A DNA stretch of 64,000 bases, taken from NCBI GenBank assembly GCA_958450365.1, contig CAUEEP010000245.1, positions 682,001 through 746,000 of the forward strand, given 5' to 3'. Numbering within the stretch: position 1 is the first letter of the stretch; every line of letters begins with the position of its first letter. A program made the position numbers and the translations under genes. Below the pieces are notes generated by a model. The model saw only the letters and a list, made by a program, of their open reading frames with translations, made no database searches and was not told the origin of the DNA. This DNA is from Mesorhabditis belari (Eukaryota; Nematoda; Chromadorea; Rhabditida; Rhabditidae). Of the stretch, positions 1 to 13,005 are shown piece after piece.

Positions 1-119
1 AAAGCTTGGATGTCTCAATATCTAATATGTATCTATTTTAGAATTTGTATAGTAAAAATGAATTCAACGAACAGTCTAATCGTAAGCACCAGAGATCTAC
101 TCTAGGCTCGGTGAGGGTT

Positions 120-735
120 ATTGTAAATAGACACAGCTACGATAGGCTTAGACTAAGGTAGGTTTGAACGACGGTAGCTTTGGACTAGGGTAGGCTTGGA
201 CTACGATAGGCTTAGACTACGGTAGCTTTGAACTACGGTAGGCTTAGACTACGATAGGTTTAGACCACGGTAGACCGGGACAACGATAGGCTTAGACTAC
301 GATAGGCTTAGACTACGGTAGGCTCGGACTACGGTAGGCTTAGACTACGATAGGCTTAGACCACGGTAGGCTCGGACAACGATAGGCTTAGACTACGATA
401 GGCTTAGACTACGATAGGCTTAGACCACATTTTGTCGGCTCCGACAATGATAGGTTTAGGGACTACGCGATAGGCTGCTAGGGACTACGATAGGCTTAGA
501 CCAATGGTAGGTGGCCTGGGACTACAGAAGGCTTAGACTACGATGCTAGGCTTATAGGACTACGATGGGTATTTAGACTACGATAGGCTTAGACTACGAT
601 AGGCCCTGACTACATGATAGGCTTAGACTACGATAGTGCTTCCGACTACGATAGGTTTAGACTACGATGTGGCTTAGACTACGATACGCTTAGACTACGA
701 TAGGCCTTGACCACGATAGGCTGAGCACCACGATA
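120..735. repeat. minisatellite, period about 16 bp
   Basis: Dozens of imperfect tandem units of the form GACTACGATAGGCTTA, degenerating at both ends. No sustained open frame runs through it. Confidence 0.95.
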
Positions 736-739
736 GGTT

Positions 740-2040
740 TCAACTGCAAATCTATGCTAAAATAGCGGCCTAGAGGCAAATTTTAAACAGGATTACTGTA
801 TTATGAGCATTTGTCAGGTTTTCAACTTTTATAACTCCAAGGATCAAATCAACAACAGTTTAATGTCTTATGAGATTTAAAACAAGAAATTACAAACCCC
901 TAAAGATCTTCTAGTCTGCAAGCCTCTTCAAGACCAATCGGGAGAAAAGAGTAATTTAAACAAAATTTTTTGCCCATTAAATGAGATGTGGAAAAAAAAG
1001 GGAAAGTGGGGAGCCTTTTTCTCTCAAAAATTCCCCCACCCAATTTGGGCACCCACAAAATGGAGAGAAACAACTCGCCCTTTTTTTCAGAATTCTCCCC
1101 CTCCTGCCCCCCCAAATCCTCTCATCCAAGTGGAAAGAAACACGTAAGCACCAACAATTTTGTCTCTTGTAGCCAGATGAGTTGGAACTGAACCCATTTC
1201 ACATCATAGAAATTGAGACAAGTGTTCCATTTTTTAGTGACTTTATGAGATTCAAACGGATTTGCTCAAGTATTTTCAGAGAGGATGATGTGAAAGGGAA
1301 ATTTTTTTTTGATACAAAGGATAAGCAAGTAAGTTTGTTTGATAGTTTGTTTTGAGCTCTGGTTTGATACAATGTAATACAGTGGTAAGTGATGCAAGCC
1401 AAGACTCTTCAAAAGCTTAATGTGCGAATAAAAAGACACTTCGAAAGATCTGTTTTCAAAGAAAATTGCAGAGCATTCGAGCGTACCTCGATCAAATGTT
1501 TACCTCAGAACACTAGGATATTATTAGCTTACCTATTTTTAGAGTAAAATTCAAACTCATTTTTGTGAAGTTTCATTGACATAACATGAGTAATCTTAAA
1601 CACGGTAATTCTACATTTGTGCCTTAATTTTTTTAATGTTTTTTTTTTGGGGTACTTACAATTTACCTGGAAGATGGTACTTTATAATGCACTTTAAACA
1701 TGGTACTCCACAATGTACTCAAACACAAGTAATCTTTTCATTGTACTCTAGATACGTGTACTCTTCATTGTACTCTATAAACTACTGGTAACAAAGAACA
1801 TTGTACAAGATAAATGGTTAAAGTACAAGACTTTACATTGCAAGCAAAATAACATTGTATGTAAAGATAAAAGCAACTCAAAAACTTTAAGAATTGATTT
1901 TTAAAGATATATTAAAGAAGAAAAACTATGGAATCGTTTTTTGAAGAGATTTCTTGCGCTTAATCGATTCGGGAAGGCTGCCTCTGAAGCACGTTTTTTT
2001 TTTCTTTAAAAACATCTCTAAACACTGAAACTGACAGATG
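740..2040. other. gene-free interval
   Basis: AT-rich sequence with short purine and pyrimidine runs. Open frames are short, overlap each other on both strands, and lack splice-flanked coding structure. I see no gene. Confidence 0.6.
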
Positions 2041-2044
2041 GGGA

Positions 2045-2515
2045 CTTGAGGGGTGGGCCAACAAAGGTGGCTAATAAAGGTGCCAATAAAGGTGGCCAAT
2101 AAAGGTGGCTAACTAAAGGTGGCCAATAAGGTGGCCAATAAAGGTACACAAAGGTGGCCGCACAAAGGTGGCCAACAAAGGTGGCCACAAAGGTGGCCAC
2201 CAAAGGTGGCCAATAAAGGGTGGGGGCTAATAAAGGTGGGCCAATAAAGGTGGCCACAAAGGTGGCTGTCAGCAGGTCAATAGTAATAAGTTGTGGCTAA
2301 CAAAAGTACATAAAGTGGTCAATAAAAGTGGCTAATAAAGTGGCCATTATGCTGGCCAATAAAAGTGGGCTGTTGTGTGCGGCCAATAAAAGTGGGCTGA
2401 CAAAAGCGGCCAAATAAAGTGGCCAATAAAAGTGGCCAATAAAAGTGGCCAATAAAGTGGCTGTCAAAGTGGCTGACAAAGCGTGGTCAAATAAAAGTGG
2501 CCAATAAAGGTGAGA
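2045..2515. repeat. minisatellite, period about 13 bp
   Basis: Tandem units of the form GGTGGCCAATAAA, changing to AGTGGCCAATAAA in the second half. The minus-strand open frames of 79 and 91 codons over it are low-complexity repeat translations (Trp-Pro-Pro and Ala-Thr-Phe rich). Confidence 0.93.
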
Positions 2516-2719
2516 ATCGAAGAAAATGCTAAGCTTTAAACAATGGTAAACCACTCGGAGTCTTATCAGCATAAAATATCATCCCAAATAAAAACACTAA
2601 ATCCTGTTGCGAAAGTGATTCTTGGCGCATAGAAAAGATCTTTTTTTAACAAAAATTCACAATCAACTTTGATTCGGGAGCAATTTTAATTGATTTCACG
2701 TAATATTTCTAATAATAAC

Positions 2720-2955
2720 GTTTTTCCCCCGTATAGTCGCGTGTAGTCGTAAAATTTTTTACAATCGTTTTTTTCTAAGCGCCTATCCATTTCGCCACAA
2801 GTACAATATTTGCTTATCAAAAAACAGCCCTGAAGCCTTCATTTGATACTTGAGCATACACTGTAGCATAAACGAGTGGCGAGAAAAACTCGTTCAAAGC
2901 TAGACTACGCGCATCATTCATCGCTCTAGGGGGGGGTTCTATTAGAGGTATTATG
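2720..2955. mobile_element. diverged copy of the MITE family seen at 45.5 kb
   Basis: Shares internal blocks with the intact copies at 19.9, 40.5, 45.5, 45.8 and 51.0 kb: a GTCGCGTGTAGTCG block, the 'atcaaaaaacagccctgaa' block, 'gtagcataaacgagtg' and 'cgttcaaagctagactacgc'. The terminal inverted repeats are no longer recognisable, so boundaries are approximate. A second partial copy lies at 3596-3725. Confidence 0.65.
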
Positions 2956-3099
2956 GTAGCAAAATATCAATGGAAACATGAAATACCATTTCCGAGTAGT
3001 TCATTTTCGCTTACTTTATTTGACATTACTTTTAGAACTTTCTAATAAAGGCAAATTGAAAATTGCGAAGGAGTTATTCTGAATGCACTATTTAGCTTC

Positions 3100-3530
3100 A
3101 ATACCTACAGAAGCTTCATCACCTACAGAAGCTTCACACCTACAGAAGCTTCATCACCTACAGAAGCTTCATCACCCACAGAAGCTCATCACCTACAGAA
3201 GCTTCACCACCCACAGAAGTTTATCACCACAGAAGCTTCATCACCAGAAGCTTCATCATCTACAAAAGCTTCAACACCTACAGAAGTCATCACCCACAGA
3301 AGCTTCAGCATCACCTACAGAAGCTTCAACACCTACAGAAGCTTCATCACTCACAGAAGCTTCTATCAAATCACAGAAGCCCTGAACACCTACAGAAGCT
3401 TCATCACCCAGAAGTTTCACTCTTGCCAGAAGCTTCATCACCTACAGAAGCTTCATCACCTACAAAAGCTTCATCACCTACAGAAGCTACATCACCTACA
3501 GAAGCTTCATCACCTACAGAAGTTTCTTTC
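3100..3530. repeat. minisatellite, 18 bp, open in one frame
   Basis: About 23 units of CACCTACAGAAGCTTCAT. Because the period is a multiple of three, one forward frame stays open and reads as Ser-Pro-Thr-Glu-Ala-Ser repeats, but single-base deletions break it repeatedly and no exon context is visible. I call it satellite, not gene. Confidence 0.9.
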
Positions 3531-3595
3531 CACGAAAGTTGCTAGATTCTTTCAATCTTTCAAAAGATCTCGATAGTCAACTAAAATAAATGTTT

Positions 3596-3725
3596 GATAT
3601 CAAAAAATAGCCCTGAAGCTTTCATTTGATACTTGAGCATACACTGTAGCATAAACGAGTGGCGAGAAAAATGCGTTTAAAGTTAGTCTACGCGACGCTC
3701 TGACCGTCTTGGGGGGTCACTTCGC
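3596..3725. mobile_element. partial MITE copy (half element)
   Basis: Carries the 'atcaaaaaatagccctgaa' block, then 'gtagcataaacgagtggcg' and the 'gtctacgcgac' block, closely matching 2811-2920. It is cut off close to the homopolymer region. Confidence 0.6.
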
Positions 3726-3817
3726 TGGGATATTCTGCAACAACATTGATTTTGTCCCGTCTTGCTAATTGGGCAAAGTTTGTGGTTGTGATTCCAATGG
3801 ATTGCCTCAAAATCAAT

Positions 3818-5069
<1,252 letters not shown>

Positions 5070-5890
5070 TAGACTAAATATTAGGTTGGAAAGAAAGTTC
5101 TCGGAAAAAAGTTAGACTAGAATTTTTTAAAAACGAATCCACCATCTTCAAGAACATTTTGTTCTATTGCTTTACGACGTGACCTTCCAAGAAATTACTC
5201 ATTCAAAAAAATGAGTGCAGCTTTCCCTTAAAATTTTCGAGATTTTTGAAAAATCATTATTTTCCAGCTTAAATTCAGCTCACTTTTTGCATCAGAAAAA
5301 GGATTCCTTATGAGGTAAAGCTAGTATAAATGAGCAATACTCTATATAATCTCTATAATCTCTATTTTTGGCCAAAAGACTTTTTACAGAAAAGCTGTAT
5401 TTCAAAAAAAAGAATTTTTTGGTAATACTCCCTGGTACTTAGTTTTTACAAAAACAGGTATTCTTGAAAGTCTTCAGCATTAGATTAAATTTGTCTATCA
5501 CAAATTTTCCTCATTTTTAGTATTTCATTTTAGGTTTTGAATGGGAATCATTGCCTATTCAGCTAATAACCCATTAAAAACTTGTCTAAAGGCTGGTCAC
5601 TCAAAAAGTGATCAAGTCAATTCAGCTGAAGAAATTTATTATTTTTTTTTTTGCCTGAAGCCCACTCTGATTCTTTTGTCAGAAACTTTTTGTAATATAG
5701 TCAAATTTATCAAAAAAAATCTGAGAAGATGGCTTGGTTTTTGAGAAATCACTGTGCAAACTTTTTCTACAAACTTTCTTGCCAACCTAATACAAAGATT
5801 TGAGCTAAAAACTAAAGAAGACGCGGCATGGGACCGAAGCCGAGCCGAAACCGGTAGCCCCACGCCTGGGAAACGGCCAGCTAACTTTAT
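5070..5890. other. gene-free interval
   Basis: AT-rich unique sequence. Short open frames on both strands overlap and show no splice structure. Nothing recognisable. Confidence 0.55.
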
Positions 5891-5896
5891 AATATA

Positions 5897-6113
5897 TACC
5901 GTATCCGGGGGGGGAGTAGTGCACCCTGAGCGTTGCCTAAATTCCTCGAAATCTCGAGAATCGCTTATTAGAACCTCTCGATGTGAGGTCGGAAAATGTC
6001 GCTGACGATGAGATCTAGGGGGGGATTAGAGTGTTGAGCTTCCAGGAAAACCTCGTTTCCGTGGGGTAGTTTATCAACCGCCGGGGTGGCACTACTATTA
6101 GAGAGAATACGGT
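5897..6113. mobile_element. MITE family 2, copy 1
   Basis: About 217 bp beginning TACCGTAT and ending in a near-complementary CTACTATTAGAGAGAATACGG. The internal block (GAGCGTTGCCTAAATTCCTC, CGATGTGAGGTCGGAAAATG, GACGATGAGATCTAG) is shared with copies at 43452-43671 and 43805-44027. No coding capacity; short inverted-repeat DNA transposon derivative. Confidence 0.85.
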
Positions 6114-7347
6114 CTATCATATTCTTTATATGAATCGATCAACTGATCCATATTTGTCTATTTCTATTTCTCATGATGAGAGCTTGCTTTTTGATATGAT
6201 TTTCTCTCGAAAAATTTCCCCAAAATTTCCCCCGAAATTCGTGTGATTGATAGGCCAATGAAAATCACTGAGAAAATGAAAATCAAGCATTTTATTTGCT
6301 CCGATTGTCTTGAATTTTCGTTAGGTTTGCGAAATTTGAATCTATTTCCGCGCAATAAAAATTTGATTTCTAACTTGTAAATTTTGAAAAATTTCGTAAA
6401 AGAGATATCATTCTTTTATAAGTCAACTACTCGAAAGTGAGCGTTTTTTTTTTTGGTTCTTATTGGGGTTAGGCTTAAGAATACAAAAATGATTGGCTTG
6501 GTCTAGAGATTTGGGTTTAATTTTATTTATTTTGCTAACTCTAGTCTTTGCTAACTAACTCTTTTGCTTTTGCTAACTCTAGTCTCAAAGTAGAACCTTT
6601 TGCCTTAAGTTAAACTTCTTTTACTGGGACAACTCAGCGAAATCTTTTATCTAAAGGCAATTATTTGTTGTGATTTCTATCAAAAACTGACACTTTTTGG
6701 GGGGAATTTACAACACCCATAGCCAGTAGCGATGAATTGAGAAGAAAATCACCAGATAGCATCTTTTCTTCCGGAGATTCCATCTAAACTTCACGGCAAC
6801 CTTTTTAGATTCACTTAATCGTATTTATCTAGTGAAACTTTTCCGTGATGAGGTGAGTTCTTTATTGAAATTGTATATTTGTTTAAGTTGGCATGTTACA
6901 GAGATCAACAAAGAGCTCATCTCGGCAAGGTAATCGGATGCTTAACCGAGATGAGTCTTTGTTGATGGATGGGGATGCATCCCCATCCGAGTCTTCTCAG
7001 TTATCGATTTTCGTTTGATTGATCAACTGGCTACTTCAGGCGAGCACTGAACATAATCACTGAACATAATCACCCCTCACAAGTTGTCAGCTCCTTGCTG
7101 AACCGAGTTGAGTCTCTGTGGATTTATAATCGACAAGGTACCAAATTTTCACTCCACAGTACAGTAAGCCCCAAGTATTCATTCATTTAAAAAGACTAAC
7201 ACTTAATTTCCATTCGCTATTTAGTTTTGTCAGTTGAATACTATTTATTCAAGTTTACTGTACTTACAATACCTTTACACTTTACTGGATTTGTTGTGAG
7301 AGTGAAAATTGCTTTAAGTTATAGAAGTTATAGAAGAAAATAGCTCT
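6114..7347. other. 5' flank of the DDAH-like gene; contains a hairpin
   Basis: No gene seen. At 6904-6925 and 6946-6966 is an imperfect stem (ATCAACAAAGAGCTCATCTC with its complement; one extra base in the left arm) around a 20-base loop. The rest is AT-rich and unremarkable. Confidence 0.5.
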
Positions 7348-7385
7348 AAGTTATAGAAGTTGCTCTGAAGCAACTTCTATAACTT
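7348..7385. repeat. 17-bp perfect hairpin just upstream of the DDAH start
   Basis: Left arm AAGTTATAGAAGTTGCT (7348-7364), loop CTGA, right arm 7369-7385 exactly complementary. It ends 18 bases before the ATG at 7404, so if transcribed it would lie in the 5' leader. A further half-copy of the arm motif lies immediately upstream. Confidence 0.85.
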
Positions 7386-7403
7386 CTATAAGCCATAAGT
7401 ACT

Positions 7404-10400
7404 ATGAGTTACGGTATCAACGCTGAACTCTATAGATTGTTTTTTAGAGCAGCTGCTCATCAAATGGCTTCATCAATCGCGAAAGCAATGGAAACGCCGT
7501 TGAAAAGGATCATGATGTGTCGACCAACTCATTTCACGGTAAACATTTTGAGATTTTGCATGATTTTTTGTTGTTCCTATTTGCGGTGTTCCTATTTGGT
7601 GTTCCTATTTGCGCAGATCACAACCTGCTTCCACATCTCGATATTTCTTGCTATTGTCGTCCAGGGTTTCCTCATCTGGGATGTTCAGTAGTCCAAAGTC
7701 TCTAATTTATTTGTGCTAGTGATTTTAGCTGCACTCTAGCCACATCCTTTCTCTGACTGTCTCTTTGACTCTCGTATGCTCCATCTCGTTGCTGTGGTCT
7801 CTCCGATTATCCTCTTCTGACCTCAGTGGGTAGCCACCCAGTGGGACCCGTATCGTCCATCTGTAATCTGTAATCCGTATCGTCCATCTGGCCACATGGT
7901 CAGCCCATCTAAGTCTTCTTCTTCAGATCACTTTCACTGGATTTTTTGAACCTCGAGAGCTGGTGTATCCGCATTCTAGGTCTTGATAGAGCTGCGTCTT
8001 TCATTTTACCCTAGGAGATTTCTTTCGAGGGTGAGCCCTGAGTGTGTCGTTTTCATTTTGTATGAAGACTCCTGTCTTAAATTTCTTGGAACGTTAGAGA
8101 TATACAAGCAAAACAGGCTACCAGGAAAAGAAAATCTGGTTTAGAATTTCCTTATTCGAGTATTGTAGAATTGAAATAATGCTTTCTTCATAATTGGAGG
8201 TATCATCAGAAAAAGAAAAAAAAACAAATTTTTTGGAAGGGTAATAGATTGAAGAAATTTTTTCATATCTGATACCAGATTCCTGTTTTCCGTATTTCCT
8301 GGAATGTAACTGACAGACCGACGAAACTGGTCAGATTACCGCAATCGGTCTTTATTCGTGCCTTATATACCCTTGGTGGGAGATTCCTACAAAAAGAACT
8401 CGTGCCTCAATCAAATTGATCGTGGCTATTAGGGGGGTGATCGGAGTGGAAACCAGTGCTTCAGAGCATTTTTCGCAAAACAAAAAGATTGTTTGTTTCC
8501 ACCAATAAGTGTTGTATACTTATATCAAGCCCTGAATTCCTCTGATAATCCCGGCAAACCCCTGGCTCGACCCCCGTCAGTGACCGTAGCGACATTGAAT
8601 GCTTGCAAAAATTTTTTTAAAAGGCACAACTACATGAAATTTCATTAGACACGTGTTCAGCGTTTTTTAAAATACTCATAGGGGACGCCCGTAGTCGCGC
8701 ACAGGCAGACAGAGATTATTTTTTATATAGTAGAGATAATACGGTCATTTTGTTGAGTTATGAATATTAGGGTGGTAGGAATGAAGTCAGCGCTCACATA
8801 GGAAGTCACGTAGGAACGAAGTCAGCGCTCACATAGGAAGTCACGTAGGAACGAAGTCAGCGCTCACATAGGAAGTCACGTAGGAATGAAGTCAGCTTCG
8901 AAAGATTGTAAGCCTCAACCAATAAGTGTTATATACTATTAGAAAGCCCTGAATCTCCTCTACAAATCGGGCAAAAAAAAAGATTTTGAATTTGATTGAT
9001 TATTGGGAACTTAGGTGTTAAAAAGTAATCGCAAGTCGAGTCTCAATCTGGATATCTGCGCCTGCTGGCAACAATCGCTTCCACGGATCTTTTCGCTTGA
9101 AATTTATTCCAGTATACTAAGGATATACATGCCAATCATTTTTACAATTTCTGAAGCAGCCCAGAAATTGTTAGGCGGGCTTTTCTGCTGGATCATATAA
9201 TGCAAATGACGTATGGGTTCTTTTTGTGGGGATATAAGTGTCCAAGTTTCCAATATTTTCAGGTTTCCTACGCGATTAATCCATGGATGGATATGCGTCG
9301 CGGGGTCAACAAGCCGAAAGCTCTTCAGCAATGGGATGAACTTAAACACGTGCTGACACAAGCCGGCGCAAAAGTTGAGGTCATGGAGCCACAGGTTTGT
9401 TGGAAAGTTTTTTTGAATATCTATATTATTCTTTTTAGACGGGCTCCGAGAATCTGCCCGATATGGTCTTCACAGCGAACGCGGCCGTCATTCGAGGAAA
9501 AAAGGTTCGAATTTTTAATATTTATATAATTAGATAATAGTTTTTGATATCTAATCTTTATAAATTCAAAATTTCCATTTTTAGGCTTATCTCGCGAATT
9601 TTCACCACGCTGAGCGCAAAGGCGAGCGCTTCCACAATAAGGTTTGCTTTCCTCTTGTTAATTCGTTTTCTAAAAGGCATTCATTTTGGTGCCAGTTTTT
9701 ATTTGATTTAGATCAAATTTTTATATCATTTTTATAAGCGTTGTGATTCCTTTTTCGAAACATACCAAAATTCGGCTGATCGAATGGAAACTAGCAATTT
9801 TGATTGCCATAAGATTTCTTCTCTAAAAATAGATGCCTTTTAGAAAACGGATTCGAATTTTATGATACCTGCCGTAAATACTGTAATAGTGCCCCATAGA
9901 CATGTGCCATCGGGTCGCCAAATGCATTTTAGCAAACGGCTTTTGTTTTCTAAAGAGTAAAATCACATTGTATCCACGTTTTAGAAAACAAAACTCGTTT
10001 GCTAGAATGCATTTGGCGACCCGACGGCACATGTCTAGTGCCCCACCCCTCTTGTACAGTCGCGTAGTCGCAAAAGTTTTTTGGTATTTCATTTCATTGC
10101 TTTTTTTTAAAGCGCCCGTACTTTCAAAAAATGTGTTTTTGGTATGAAAAAATAGCCCTGAATTTCAGCTATTTTTTTGATACCTAAGCGCGCATTGTAG
10201 CATAAACCAGTGTCGAGAAAAACTCGTTCAAAGCTAGACTACGCAAAACTCCGCATAAACCAGTGTCAAGAAAAACTCGTTCAAAGCTAGACTACGCAAC
10301 ACTCCGCACCGTCATTATGGGGGTGGGGTGGTACTATTACAGTATTTACGGTATGATAATTGTTTTCAAATTTCGATGTATTATTTTGATTTTAGATTTT

Positions 10401-13005
10401 CTTGGAGAGTCTCGGGTACAAGTGTGTTGGCAGTGAGACGATTCCATTCGAAGGTTTATCTTTTACCAATTTCATGAGTGTAAAATTGAATTCAAAAAAA
10501 TTTCTCTGCTTTAATAGTTTCCAAATTTAGGTGCCGGTGACGCGTTGTGGGCAGGGAAAAACCTGTCGACTTTGCTGGTCGGTGTTGGACCGAGAACCGA
10601 TCCGAAGTGAGTTTTTTTTCGCTGAACATCTTTTAAATTACCGTTATCGTGCCATCAGTTTTGTTGTTTTGTAGTTTGTTTCAAGTTTTCCGGGTTCTTT
10701 TTTGTGCAGTAGTCTTTACGAGTTTAAAAATATGTGTAGCTTAAGAGATCTGTTAGGATTAGGGTACTTTGTTTGCTGAATACCTTTTCAATGCTTTTAT
10801 TTGCAGTGTGTTGCCCGATTTGCGGCGAGAGTTCGACGAGGAGAATGTGCGAATTGTCGGCTGTAATCTCATTGATGCGAGGTGAGTTTGAGATTGCTGT
10901 AATCTTACAATAGATTGGAGAAAGCTATTAGGGTAGACGGTGGTTATTTTTTTGAAAGAGATACTGTAACGTTGATACTGCTACTGCTTTTCTTTCTCGT
11001 TATCATTTGAAAGTACTGTATTAGTGAAAGAATTCTTTATTTATACGAAAATGATTGTAATATGTGCATTTTTTTTTCAGATTCTATCACATCGACACGG
11101 GCTTCTGTCCGCTGAACGAGGAGGTGAGCTTTGATTTGTCTGGCTTTCATTTAAGCATAGATAAGAATAAGTTCAGCTAGCTGTAAGTGCTTTTTACTAG
11201 AGCTGTTTACTTTCGCTCTCATTGTCAATAGGTGTACAACGAAAAAACGAGTTTTAGCCATTTCAACTACTACTTTTTCAGGCTCATGCGCTACATGAAG
11301 ATAATATTTTTTAAGCTCTATCTTTTGATCTGAAAAACCCTTGAAAAAGTATCCATTGAAGTGGTCAAAACTTGTTTTTTTTCGTTGTACACATATTGAG
11401 AATTAGACTGAAAATGAAGAGATCAACAGTATGGTATCAGCTTTATAGAGTGCGGTGTGAAACCATACGCCACCCCCTAAATTTCAATTTTCTGCGGCTC
11501 CCGTGCCAGTGACAAAAAAAAAACTGAAAACGTAGTTAGATTCAGGACCAAAAATAACCCTTAAACCCCAAAAAATCATCGACATAGCATGAATAGGGAA
11601 AATGTAACAGCCAAAAAACGAAAATTCACCCGGTACAAAAACATACGCCACCCCCCAAATTTTGGTGTCATTTCATACTTTTTTTCTAGTTTAAAAGCTA
11701 AATCTACCTCTGGCAAAGATAAATCCCACCCTTTCACTTCAGAATCCTTATAAGGAGGCCTAAAGAGGCCTAAAGGCCTTTGTCTTACTTCAACTTCAAC
11801 AAAAAAACAATGCTGAAAGCGACTCAACTCTCTGACGGGGAGCAAGCTCAACTCGATCTCATGCAGCAACTTGGATTGTCAAGGTTTTGGAATTTTCAGT
11901 GAATTTTCGTTTTTTGGCTGTTACATTTTCCCTATTCATGCCATGTCGATGATTTTTCGGATTTAAGGGTTATTTTTGGTCCTGAATCTAACTGCGTTTT
12001 CAGTTTTTTTTCACTGGCACGGGAGCCGCAGAAAATTGAAATTTAGGGGGTGGCGTATGGTTTTGCACCGCACTGTAGAATGCGAAGCTAGGTTGAATTT
12101 TCCTTTAATAAACTCATTTTTTTTTCTTATCTGGTTTAGGTTGCCATGTGGTTCCCGCATGCATTCGACGGTGTCTCCCAGTGGCACATCAAATCAACCA
12201 CCAATACCATTGAGGTATTTGGATTCTAATTTTAAACATTTTCATTTGTTTTCTTTTCAGATTGATGATAAAGAGGCGAAAAACTTTGCTTGCAACGCGG
12301 TTGTCGTCGGGAAAACGGTGGTGATGAATCGAGGATCTGAGAGAATTGCCAACACACTTCACCGAATTGGATTCGAGGTTTGAGATCACATCTGATAGTA
12401 GATTGATCAGCTTTCGTTTTGTATCCTACAGTAGACTTTTAACGAAAACATCTGTCGGTTCTTTTTTGCCGTTAGTAATTTAAGGTTTTTCGTTTTTTCT
12501 CAGCAAAAACTCTTTGATTTTGGCTATTTTGACTATCATTCGATGCAGAATAAAATTGCGCGTCAAATGATACCAAAATCAACTCAAAATTTAATATCCA
12601 TGCAAAGTTATGAGGGAAAGGGTTAAGTCAGCTTACAGTAACCGGTTAATCAACTCAATCAATCAATCAATCAAAGTTTACAGTAACCGGCTACATAATG
12701 TAGATTTGCACCGTTAGTGCTGAATAGAAAATGATGCAAAAGATAGGTAAAAATACAAGAAGGTCACTGTAAAACTAAAGCAAAAGCTCAAATCTTTTCC
12801 CTACTTTAATTTCTTTCTCTTAAAAAATGAATATCACAAAGTACTGTAGTCTGCTTGATTCTGGGAAACCCTATTTGATTTTTCCATTTGCCTCAGTCTA
12901 TTCCAATTCATTTATTCCCCATTTTTTTTTCAGGTAGCCCAGGTGGATATGAGTGAATTCATCAAAGCTGGCGGATCGTCGAAATGTTGCACGCTTGCTT
13001 TGTGA
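7404..13005 (+). CDS. DDAH-like dimethylarginine dimethylaminohydrolase / amidinotransferase-family hydrolase
   Basis: Eleven phase-consistent exons: 7404-7538, 9263-9394, 9439-9504, 9585-9641, 10396-10453, 10531-10606, 10807-10881, 11081-11123, 12140-12214, 12261-12377, 12934-13005; 301 residues. Family hallmarks are MMCRPTHFTVSYAINPWMD near the N terminus (spanning intron 1), LPDMVFTAN, FHHAERKGE, a catalytic-type His in FYHIDTGFCPL (about His203), FACNAVVVGKTVVMN and the C-terminal nucleophile loop GGSSKCCTLAL (Cys296/297). Members hydrolyse or transfer guanidino groups, classically methylarginine to citrulline plus methylamine; the exact substrate cannot be read from sequence. Closest layout is the bacterial-type N-dimethylarginine dimethylaminohydrolase family rather than vertebrate DDAH1. 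The introns host a 35-bp satellite, a nested MITE and a Tc3-like element. Confidence 0.9.
7539..9262. other. large intron 1 of the DDAH-like gene
   Basis: 1.7 kb without coding sequence. Two diverged copies of a block containing 'caccaataagtgttgtatac' and 'aagccctgaat' lie near 8500-8560 and 8920-8970, and a 35-bp satellite lies between them. The stretch from about 8570 to 8745 looks like the end of an unclassified repeat (GACGCCCGTAGTCGCGCAC near its end). Confidence 0.6.
8776..8896. repeat. 35-bp tandem repeat, about 3.5 copies
   Basis: Near-identical units around GAAGTCAGCGCTCACATAGG within intron 1; only single-base differences between copies. Confidence 0.93.
9868..10353. mobile_element. 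MITE family 1, copy interrupted by another element
   Basis: Lies in intron 4 of the DDAH-like gene. Starts TACCTGCCGTAAATACTG and ends CAGTATTTACGGTA. The internal GTACAGTCGCGTAGTCGC, AAAGCGCCCGTACTTTC and 'gtagcataaaccagtgtcg' blocks match the other copies. A short segment near the 3' end is duplicated (two 'cataaaccagtgtc' blocks). A second short element sits inside at 9897-10037. Confidence 0.92.
9897..10037. mobile_element. 141-bp palindromic element nested in MITE family 1
   Basis: Begins TAGACATGTGCC and ends with its complement GGCACATGTCTA; the inverted repeats continue through 'tcgggtcgccaaatgcat' into 'agcaaacg'. It is flanked on both sides by GTGCCCCA (9889-9896 and 10038-10045), or 10 bp if the TA is counted. 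That is a target duplication of hAT-like length. The host MITE reads continuously when the insert and one duplication copy are removed. Confidence 0.85.
11448..12075 (+). mobile_element. Tc3-like (Tc1/mariner) element with long inverted repeats
   Basis: 628 bp inside intron 8 of the DDAH-like gene, flanked by TA (11446-11447 and 12076-12077). Ends are GAGTGCGGTG and CACCGCACTG; the inverted repeats run about 185 bp per side. Between them an ATG at 11810 opens a 30-codon frame (to 11902) with LSDGEQAQLDLMQQLGLS, resembling the N-terminal helix-turn-helix start of Tc3 transposases, and then stops. Non-autonomous deletion derivative. Confidence 0.88.

Noticed and set aside
2018..2572. Minus-strand frames of 79 and 91 codons, hydrophobic
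   Set aside because: Pure translation of the 13-bp satellite.
3083..3385. 100-codon frame of Ser-Pro-Thr-Glu-Ala-Ser repeats as a possible mucin-like protein
   Set aside because: The frame is kept only by the 18-bp period; indels in neighbouring units break it and there is no signal peptide or exon structure.
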